Assembly: GCA_016793525.1 (NCBI GenBank)
Contig: JAEUJT010000486.1
Coordinates: forward strand, 1-6,597
Source of the DNA: Archangium sp.
Lineage (GTDB): Bacteria > Myxococcota > Myxococcia > Myxococcales > Myxococcaceae
Reading direction: 5' to 3'
DNA: 6,597 bases
How positions within the stretch are numbered: the first letter of the stretch is position 1; each line of letters begins with the position of its first letter. The notes below the pieces were generated by a model. It did not search any database. It was given only the letters and a program-made list of their open reading frames with translations, and was not told the origin of the DNA. The translations under genes were made by a program, and so were the position numbers. Below are positions 1 through 5,016 of the stretch, one piece after another.

Positions 1-11
1 AGGCTTCGGCG

Positions 12-1586
12 CTACGGCGTGAAGACCCACCCGGCGCCGCGGTTGCCGTCGTCGAACGTGCCGCCCAGCACCACCGTGTGTTCATCGGGGCTCAGCGCCA
101 CCAGCCCCTGCCTCGCCGGCCCTGCTGCGCCGCTGCCGCGAAGCATTGGCTCGACCGCGCGCCACGCATCTCCTTCGCGCGAGAACCGCCAGGCCCCGCC
201 GAGAAAGACGTCGGCGAAGTCTCCGCCCGCGAGCAGCCGCGCGCCGTCGAGGCTCAGGGCGACGCTGACGCCGAAGCGGCACGAGACGTTCGAGACGGCG
301 AGCTTTGGGCCGTGCTGCACCCAGGCCCCGCTCGGCGACCAGGTGAACACCCAAACCGCGCCCACGTTGTTCCGGTCGGCCGGGCCGCCCACCACCACCG
401 TCGAGCCGTCGCTGCTGATGCCCACGGCGGAGCCGAAGTCTGCCCGGCCCGACGCGTCATTGGGAGTCAGGCGAGCGCCGCGCTGAACCCAGCCAGCGGC
501 GTCGCGCACGTACACGTGGGCGGTGCCGTGGTCGCCGTCTCGGGGCGCTCCGGCGATGAAGGCCGTGCCGTCGGCGCTCACCGCGACCGAGGTGCCCTGG
601 TGGCCTCCGGTGTCGTTCGGGTCGAACAGCTTCGAGCCCTGTTGTCGCCAGGTCCCGCTGTCGTCGCGAATGAAGACCCAGCTCGCTCCGCGGCCACCGG
701 TGTCGTTCGGGCCGCCGATGACCGCGGTACGCCCGTCGGCGCTGAGCGCCACGCTCCACCCGTACTCCGCGCTGGAGGTTGCGTCGCTGCCCGCCAGCTT
801 TGGGCCCTGCTGCGCCCAGGCGCCGGCCTCGTCGCGCGAGTAGACCCAGGCGGCGCCCGTGGTGCCGTCAGCGCGGCCGCCGACGAGCGCGGTTCGACCG
901 TCGGCGCTCACCGCCACGCTCCGCCCTTGCTCGGGGGAGCCGACGACGTCGTTGCCGACGAGCTTGGGGCGGGCCTGCGCCCACGTGCCAGCGTCGGTGG
1001 CCTCGAAGATCCACGCCGCACCCTGTCGAGCGGCGTCGCGAGCGGCGCCGATGATGACCGTTCGGCCGTCGGCGCTCACGGCGGGTGCACCAAACTCGGC
1101 CTGCCCCGCGAGATCGGTCGGCACGAGCTTGGGGCCCGCTTGGCGCGAGGCCGTCGCGGGCGCCTGCACCACAAACCGCTCGAGCGGGGTGGCTTGGCCC
1201 TCGGCCTGGAGCTCGATGCGGCCGGTGGTGGTGCCGGGCATCACCAGCGCCCGCAGCTCGGTCTGCGATCGGTGAAGCAGCAACGCCGAGGTGTCGCCGA
1301 TGCGCACCGACGTGACGTGGTCGAGGCTCGCGCCGGTGAAGGTCAGCACGGTCCCGATGGGACCCCGGAGCGGCGCGGCGGTTGCCAGCGGCGGGCCGCG
1401 TGAGAGCCGATCGCCTTCACGACACACCTGTGTGGCGTCGCAGAACGAGGTGCTGGCGCAGTCGTCGTCGCTGGCGCAGAGAAACTCGAACGACGCGAGC
1501 GAAAGGGTCTGCCCGGGTACACACGCCGCGAGGGCCAGCATCAGCACCAGCCCGGTGGCGTCGCGCTCCGTGTCGCGCCCACTCAT
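12..1586 (-). CDS. Lipoprotein with Cys-rich module, IPT/TIG-like domain and seven-bladed FG-GAP-like beta-propeller
   Basis: Predicted surface lipoprotein of 524 residues; the binding partner is unknown. Seen: a lipoprotein signal at residues 1-22 with lipobox LAAC (lipidated Cys22; +2 residue Val, so no Asp inner-membrane retention signal); a module with four evenly spaced cysteines (C37, C43, C49, C55); an IPT/TIG-like Ig fold at about 65-142 (GxxLTFTGxxL and VRIGDTSA strands); then repeats of about 55 residues from 148 to 524. Each repeat has S-x-DG-x-T, a GA-x-WVF strand and W-x-Q-x-GPKL. Seven blades fit: 159-213, 214-268, 269-325, 326-377, 378-433, 434-486 and 487-524. The last lacks its final strand, which the N-terminal stretch RQAGPKL (148-154) can supply. 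The ATG at 1586 was chosen because it gives the signal peptide; a GGAGAGG ribosome site lies 12 nt upstream. The frame stays open upstream to 2036, but that part is composition shadow of the preceding gene. Last gene of the four-gene cluster, 31 nt after the beta-helix lipoprotein. Family assignment is good at domain level; the role is unknown. Confidence 0.9.
   Translation of the reverse strand: MSGRDTERDATGLVLMLALAACVPGQTLSLASFEFLCASDDDCASTSFCDATQVCREGDRLSRGPPLATAAPLRGPIGTVLTFTGASLDHVTSVRIGDTSALLLHRSQTELRALVMPGTTTGRIELQAEGQATPLERFVVQAPATASRQAGPKLVPTDLAGQAEFGAPAVSADGRTVIIGAARDAARQGAAWIFEATDAGTWAQARPKLVGNDVVGSPEQGRSVAVSADGRTALVGGRADGTTGAAWVYSRDEAGAWAQQGPKLAGSDATSSAEYGWSVALSADGRTAVIGGPNDTGGRGASWVFIRDDSGTWRQQGSKLFDPNDTGGHQGTSVAVSADGTAFIAGAPRDGDHGTAHVYVRDAAGWVQRGARLTPNDASGRADFGSAVGISSDGSTVVVGGPADRNNVGAVWVFTWSPSGAWVQHGPKLAVSNVSCRFGVSVALSLDGARLLAGGDFADVFLGGAWRFSREGDAWRAVEPMLRGSGAAGPARQGLVALSPDEHTVVLGGTFDDGNRGAGWVFTP
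15..1145 (-). repeat. Tandem repeats of about 165 bp encoding the propeller blades
   Basis: The propeller repeats are visible in the DNA as well as the protein. The plus-strand string ccgtcggcgct recurs at 568, 734, 898 and 1066, spaced 164-168 bp, which equals one blade of 55-56 codons. It encodes the complement of the S-x-DG turn in four adjacent blades. The left-hand copies (blades 5-7, below about 470) have diverged: their turns read SSDG, SLDG and SPDE. This suggests stepwise internal duplication, with blades 1-4 the most alike. Confidence 0.8.
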
Positions 1587-1598
1587 GAGTCCCGTGCA

Positions 1599-1605
1599 CC
1601 TCTCC
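1599..1605 (-). promoter_or_regulatory. Ribosome binding site of the propeller lipoprotein
   Basis: The minus strand reads GGAGAGG here, 12 nt before the ATG at 1586. The spacing is long, but this is the only strong purine-rich site in the 31-nt gap after the upstream stop codon at 1618. It supports the start at 1586 rather than the in-frame ATG 15 codons later, which would leave too short a signal peptide. Confidence 0.5.
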
Positions 1606-1617
1606 GCTTTGGTCAGG

Positions 1618-3555
1618 CTACGGGCAGGAGGCTGTCTTCTGCTGGAGCGCGCTGGGCTGACCGTTCGGCGCGCCACCGGCAACACTCGAGCCGGGGAGCG
1701 TGTACTGCGGGGCCGAGAGCACCGGGGTCGACGCCCCCGCGCACCACAGGCCGACCGATGGCCCACCCGCGCCGCCACCGCCGCGACCACCGGCGCCGCC
1801 GCAGCCGCCCAGACCACCGTTGCCGCCCGCGCCGCCATCGACATCGTTGGCTTGCTCGCCGAGCCCACCTTGGCCTGGCGCCGCGCTACACGCGCCGGTG
1901 GCGCCGAGCGCTCCAGCGCCGCCGGTGCCGCCCGCCGCCGCGTGGAAGGTGACGCCGTGGAGCGTGGGTGAGGCGTCGATGAGGAGGAGCGCGATGGAGG
2001 CGCCGCCGCCTTGGCCGCCGACGCCGCCGAGGCCACCGCAGCCGCCGCTTGCGCCGCCGCCGCCGCCGCCGCCGCGAGCGAGCGTCATCATGGAGTTGAA
2101 GTCATAGATCGCGCCGCCGCCACCCGCGCCGCCGCCGCCGACGCCGGGCGTGCCGTTGGTGCCGCCGAGCCCGCTGGCCGGGACCCAGCCGAACCCGGAG
2201 ATGGAGCCAAGGGTGCCGCCCGCTGCGCCCATGGTTCCTCCGACGCCGTCAGCGCCGGCTTGCCCGGAGTTGCCAGGGACGCCGTTCAGGCCAGGACAGG
2301 GCGGGGTCATGCACGACACGCCAAGCCCACCCTCTCCGCCGAGGGACCCTTCGCCCGCGTCGCCGGAGAAGAGGTTGATCATGTCGCCGCCCAGGCCACC
2401 GGCGGTGCCGTGGGCCGAGGGTGGACCTCCGTCGGGGAAGCAGGAGACGACGCCGCCGAGCCCACCACCGCCGCCGCTCGCCCCCGCGGTTCCATCGCCG
2501 CCAGACACGCTGGGAATGGCGGGCGCCGTCGGAGCGCCGCTCGCGCCTGGTTGACCCGCCCCGGCTTGAAGATGCGTGCGCCGTATGACCGCGCCGGCGC
2601 CGGTGTTGGCCATCAGCAGCGCGATCGACGGTGTCCCGGCGGGGCCGGACGCACTCGGCGCCGTGACGTGGATGAAGTCGATCATCACCGTGCCGCCATC
2701 GACCGCGAGCACTCCGCCGTCGCCGAACACCTCGACGTACCCGGAGACGATGGGTTGCCCGCCGTCGCGCGCCCAGCCACGGCTCGACGCGTAGCCACCG
2801 AAGATGCGAGCGGTGCTGAAGACGAGGTTCTCGGCGTACGTGCCTTCGGCGACCAGCGTCTGCGCCTTGGCCGCTTGAATCGCGCGCATCACGGTCTTGT
2901 AGGGCGCCGCGATGGTGCCCTGGCCGGTGGTGTCGTTGCCGTTGACGGTGTCGACCACGGCCGCGCGGGAGAGATCTCCGTCGACCCCGTCGCAGTTGGT
3001 GTCGAGGCCCAGATCGTCGGGCTCGTCAGCCGAGGCGACGCAGCCAGCGTCGAACGGCCCCGCGTCGACGGCGGGGCCGGCGTCGACCACGGTGCCAGAG
3101 TCGACCGCGCTGCCCGCATCGACGGTCCCGCCCGCATCGGTGGAGCCAGCGTCGATGATGACGACGCCTGAGTCAGTCGCGCCTGCGTCGGCCGGCCCCG
3201 CATCGGGGGTCGCTCCGGCGTCTATCGCCCCGGCGTCGAAGGTCCCCGCATCAACTGGTGCTCCGGCGTCGGTTTCCGTTCCGGCGTCGGGCGCCTCGCC
3301 AGCGTCCATCTCGCCCGCGTCGACGTGTTCGCCTGCGTCGACGTGTTCGCCTGCGTCGGGCACCTCACCCGCGTCGGGTTCACCCGCATCGACCTCGACG
3401 CTCGAGGCGGGGCGGCAGAGGCGGTCGGCGCCGCAGACGTAGCCGTCTTGTTTGCACGAGCCATCGTCTTCGCACTGGAACGGCACGTCGGGGAGCTGGG
3501 CGCAGGTGCACCCGCTGACGATGAAGCTGCTGATGAGCCAGAGGCGAAGGTTCAT
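1618..3555 (-). CDS. Lipoprotein with DAG-repeat linker and Gly-rich beta-helix-like domain
   Basis: Predicted cell-surface lipoprotein of 645 residues; function unknown. Seen: signal peptide 1-15 with lipobox VSGC (lipidated Cys16; +2 Thr, so likely outer membrane); a four-Cys module (C28, C34, C41, C47) like that in the next gene; an acidic linker at 56-171 made of 21 D-A/S-G units; a D-x-NCDG-x-DG motif at 185-193, resembling the metal-binding repeats of MopE-like proteins; a VNGNDTTGQGT...PYKTVMRAI stretch (204-226), the usual N-terminal cap of DUF1565/pectate-lyase-like right-handed beta-helices; and a Gly-rich body (332-628) broken by SIALL-type strands. No catalytic residues are recognisable. 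Start: the ATG at 3555 shares one base with the upstream TGA (TGATG), implying translational coupling. A GTG at 3558 (GTGA overlap) is the alternative and adds one residue. Low-complexity composition makes homology searches unreliable, but the family style is characteristic of Myxococcota. Confidence 0.9.
   Translation of the reverse strand: MNLRLWLISSFIVSGCTCAQLPDVPFQCEDDGSCKQDGYVCGADRLCRPASSVEVDAGEPDAGEVPDAGEHVDAGEHVDAGEMDAGEAPDAGTETDAGAPVDAGTFDAGAIDAGATPDAGPADAGATDSGVVIIDAGSTDAGGTVDAGSAVDSGTVVDAGPAVDAGPFDAGCVASADEPDDLGLDTNCDGVDGDLSRAAVVDTVNGNDTTGQGTIAAPYKTVMRAIQAAKAQTLVAEGTYAENLVFSTARIFGGYASSRGWARDGGQPIVSGYVEVFGDGGVLAVDGGTVMIDFIHVTAPSASGPAGTPSIALLMANTGAGAVIRRTHLQAGAGQPGASGAPTAPAIPSVSGGDGTAGASGGGGGLGGVVSCFPDGGPPSAHGTAGGLGGDMINLFSGDAGEGSLGGEGGLGVSCMTPPCPGLNGVPGNSGQAGADGVGGTMGAAGGTLGSISGFGWVPASGLGGTNGTPGVGGGGAGGGGAIYDFNSMMTLARGGGGGGGASGGCGGLGGVGGQGGGASIALLLIDASPTLHGVTFHAAAGGTGGAGALGATGACSAAPGQGGLGEQANDVDGGAGGNGGLGGCGGAGGRGGGGAGGPSVGLWCAGASTPVLSAPQYTLPGSSVAGGAPNGQPSALQQKTASCP
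2053..2073 (-). repeat. Seven-unit GCC/GGC trinucleotide tract encoding poly-Gly
   Basis: Seven perfect GCC units on the plus strand encode seven consecutive glycines (residues 495-501) of the beta-helix lipoprotein, all with the codon GGC. Replication slippage here would change the number of glycines without breaking the frame. Confidence 0.85.
3043..3390 (-). repeat. DAG-repeat linker, 21 units
   Basis: Codes for residues 56-171 of the beta-helix lipoprotein: 19 copies of Asp-Ala-Gly and two of Asp-Ser-Gly, spaced by one to four residues (examples EHVDAG, EMDAG, APVDAG, TFDAG). At DNA level the plus strand shows repeated gcgtcga/gcgtcgg elements. The stretch is acidic, lacks lysine and arginine, and probably acts as an extended spacer holding the C-terminal domain away from the membrane. 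Such linkers are common in Myxococcota exported proteins; a calcium-binding role is possible but not shown. Confidence 0.85.
3317..3352 (-). repeat. Perfect 18-bp tandem duplication inside the DAG linker
   Basis: The plus-strand unit gcgtcgacgtgttcgcct occurs at 3317-3334 and again, identically, at 3335-3352. It encodes two successive EHVDAG units. Its identity at every base, while neighbouring units differ, marks it as the most recent expansion in this linker. Confidence 0.9.
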
Positions 3556-4403
3556 CACTCGCGGCTCCAGAGGAAGCCGGCCAGGGCTCCCGTGACGCCG
3601 GCGCCGATGGCAGCGCCCAGCGCGATTGACAGCTGGGTGTTGGCGTCGCGCTGGAGCGTCTGCGCCTGTGAGTAGGTGAACGGGGACACGCCGTCAGGGG
3701 CACGCTCGAGGCGGGCCCGGGTGTTGAAGCCCATGCCTGCGAAGATGCCAGCGGTGGTCGCCGCGCCGACCGCAACCACGGTGGTGATGACTGCGGCCAC
3801 GGGAACCGACTTCGAGTCGTCGGTGCCGATGATCACCGGCTGCTGGGGATCGGCCGGGCGCGGGGTCAGCGGGGTCTCCACCGGGCGATCGCTCACCGGC
3901 TTGGGCGCAACGGCCACCGGCTCGACGGGCTTCGGTTCCGGCTTGGGCTCTGGCTCGGCGGGCTTCGCCACGGGCTCCGGGCGTTTCGGCAACGTGCCCA
4001 CCACGGCGGCGAGGCGCTTCAGCACCGGCGTCGACGCGGCCTTGAAGCGGGCCTTGGGGGTCTTCACGGTCTCCTTCTTCGCCAGCGCGCCGGTCGCTCC
4101 GGCGAGCAGCTCGAAGGTCACCGTGAGCGCGCCCTTCTTTTCAACCGTCTTCACCACCAGCAGGGCGTCGATCTTCGCAGCCTGGGCGGCGTTGGCGAAG
4201 CAGGCGGCATCTCCGCCGGTGAGGCACGCGGTGGCGGGCGCCTTGGGTCCGGCCGACTTCACGACGAGCTGCGATGCCGCCAACACCTCGGCGATGTCGT
4301 CTTTCAAGTTGCGGGAAGCGTCGTCTCCGCTCACCACCAGCACGGCTGCGGCCCAGGTGCTTGCGGGTAGCAGCGCGGCCATCACCAGGAGCGCTCGTCT
4401 CAT
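3555..4403 (-). CDS. Exported protein of unknown function with Pro-rich linker and C-terminal hydrophobic hairpin
   Basis: I do not recognise a named family. From the ATG at 4403 it has 282 residues: a Sec signal peptide (MRRALL..., cleavage near TWA18/A19); a small alpha/beta-looking domain at about 20-138 with two cysteines (C60, C68), a DALLVVKTV strand and a following LTVTFELL strand, loosely like TolB- or LpoB-type N-terminal folds; a Pro/Glu/Lys linker (139-190); hydrophobic segment 200-226; an amphipathic stretch rich in Arg, Gln and Asn; and a second Gly/Ala-rich hydrophobic segment (258-279) ending in WSRE. Many Myxococcota envelope proteins end in a similar hydrophobic pair. The start at 4403 was chosen for its clean signal peptide and weak GAAG site; ATG 4418 and GTG 4421 would add five or six residues and overlap a hairpin. 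It follows lspA by 39 nt and its TGA overlaps the next ATG. Probably a membrane-anchored periplasmic protein; function not assignable. Confidence 0.85.
   Translation of the reverse strand: MRRALLVMAALLPASTWAAAVLVVSGDDASRNLKDDIAEVLAASQLVVKSAGPKAPATACLTGGDAACFANAAQAAKIDALLVVKTVEKKGALTVTFELLAGATGALAKKETVKTPKARFKAASTPVLKRLAAVVGTLPKRPEPVAKPAEPEPKPEPKPVEPVAVAPKPVSDRPVETPLTPRPADPQQPVIIGTDDSKSVPVAAVITTVVAVGAATTAGIFAGMGFNTRARLERAPDGVSPFTYSQAQTLQRDANTQLSIALGAAIGAGVTGALAGFLWSRE
3565..3568 (-). promoter_or_regulatory. Ribosome binding site of the beta-helix lipoprotein
   Basis: The minus strand reads GGAG here, inside the last codons of the upstream gene. It lies 6 nt before the GTG at 3558 and 9 nt before the ATG at 3555, so it fits either start and cannot decide between them. 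Confidence 0.5.
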
Positions 4404-4420
4404 GGCGTGACACTTCATCA

Positions 4421-4437
4421 CGACTGGCAGGCAGTCG
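4421..4437 (-). other. Small hairpin between lspA and the next gene
   Basis: A perfect 6-bp inverted repeat (CGACTG / CAGTCG, minus strand) surrounds a 5-nt loop in the lspA-downstream gap. No U-run follows, so it does not look like an intrinsic terminator. It sits right against the GTG at 4421 and ATG at 4418, but 17 nt clear of the ATG at 4403, so it would fold over the ribosome-entry region of the longer starts. It may tune translation or RNA stability between the two genes, or be chance. Confidence 0.4.
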
Positions 4438-4442
4438 GAAAT

Positions 4443-4982
4443 TCAGGAAAGCGGGGGTGCGCTGGCCGGCGCCGAGGCAGCCGCAGCCTTCTGAGCGCGC
4501 TCGAGCTTCCACCCGTGCACCATGAGCAGCCCGATGCCGGCGAGAATGGCGAGGTCGGCCACGTTGAACACGCCGCTGCGCAGCACCGTGCCGATGCCGA
4601 CGTTCATGAAGTCGACGACCGCTCCACCGAAGCGGGCGCGATCGACCCAGTTGCTGGCGCCGCCGGAGACGATGAGCGCGTAGCCGATGACCTGGGGTCC
4701 ATCGATGTCTTTGCCGAGCATGGTGTAGATGCTGATGCCCAGCAGCAGGCCGCCCACGCCGACCGTCAGCAGCGCGAAGCGCAACGCGTCGGGCAGCGAG
4801 GCGCCGAGCGACAAGAAGGCGCCGTCGTTGGTCACCCACTGAAGCCTGAAGATGTCGCCCAGGTACGAGGTGGGGGCGACGCCCTTGAGCGCGCTCGTGG
4901 CCCACACCTTGGTCGCTTGATCGATCGCGACGGAGAGGACCGTCACACCCATGAACACACCGAGTCGTACCGGGAGGCGCAC
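4443..4982 (-). CDS. lspA: Lipoprotein signal peptidase (signal peptidase II)
   Basis: Inner-membrane aspartyl protease that removes the signal peptide from diacylglyceryl-modified prolipoproteins, cutting before the lipidated cysteine. The 179 residues match the usual 155-180. Seen: first membrane segment at about 7-24 ending in the family motif DQATK (21-25); a TNDGAFLS motif (51-58), corresponding to the family N-x-GAAFS; SNWVDR (110-115) carrying catalytic Asp114; VVDF (122-125); and FNVAD (139-143) carrying catalytic Asp143. Four hydrophobic segments fit the family. The tail (163-179) is Ala/Pro/Ser-rich and dispensable-looking. The start is GTG at 4982, with AGGGG 6 nt upstream; the ATG at 4952 would cut into the first membrane segment. 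First gene of the minus-strand cluster, divergent from the AddB-like gene. The usual neighbour ileS is not seen here. Two genes downstream are lipoproteins and so are likely substrates. Confidence 0.95.
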   Translation of the reverse strand: MRLPVRLGVFMGVTVLSVAIDQATKVWATSALKGVAPTSYLGDIFRLQWVTNDGAFLSLGASLPDALRFALLTVGVGGLLLGISIYTMLGKDIDGPQVIGYALIVSGGASNWVDRARFGGAVVDFMNVGIGTVLRSGVFNVADLAILAGIGLLMVHGWKLERAQKAAAASAPASAPPLS

Positions 4983-5016
4983 GCCTCGCCCCTACCACGC
5001 TACGCTGCGTCCCGCG
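4983..5016. promoter_or_regulatory. 34-bp divergent intergenic region
   Basis: This is the whole space between the start codons of lspA (leftward) and the AddB-like gene (rightward). It is too short for two complete non-overlapping promoters. On the plus strand a weak -10-like tacgct (5001-5006) lies 10 nt before the ATG at 5017, but no convincing -35 accompanies it. No operator palindrome is obvious. Promoter elements probably extend into the 5' ends of both genes. Confidence 0.4.
4989..4993 (-). promoter_or_regulatory. Ribosome binding site of lspA
   Basis: The minus strand reads AGGGG, 6 nt upstream of the GTG at 4982. This spacing and strength support GTG as the true start and make the first membrane segment complete. 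Confidence 0.65.

Noticed and set aside
78..1403. Plus-strand open frame of 441 codons opposite the propeller gene
   Set aside because: It is antisense to a clear domain-bearing gene and its translation is Ala/Arg/Gly/Val-rich with no recognisable domain. Long antisense frames are expected when third positions are almost all G or C.
1587..2036. Upstream in-frame extension of the propeller gene to 2036
   Set aside because: The added 150 residues are Arg/Ala/Pro/Ser-rich shadow of the beta-helix gene in another frame. The start at 1586 gives a proper lipoprotein signal peptide.
2011..3171. Plus-strand open frame of 386 codons opposite the beta-helix gene
   Set aside because: Ala/Gly/Arg-rich antisense of a Gly- and DAG-repeat region; no domain or ribosome site.
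3043..3390. CRISPR-like or regulatory repeat array
   Set aside because: Repeat units are short, irregularly spaced, in frame, and fully explained by DAG codons. There are no unique spacers.
3676..4410. Plus-strand open frame of 244 codons opposite the hairpin protein
   Set aside because: Ser/Thr/Gly/Ala-rich antisense product. The minus strand has the signal peptide, linker and membrane segments.
4421..4437. Intrinsic terminator after lspA
   Set aside because: The stem is only 6 bp and is not followed by a U-run on the minus strand.
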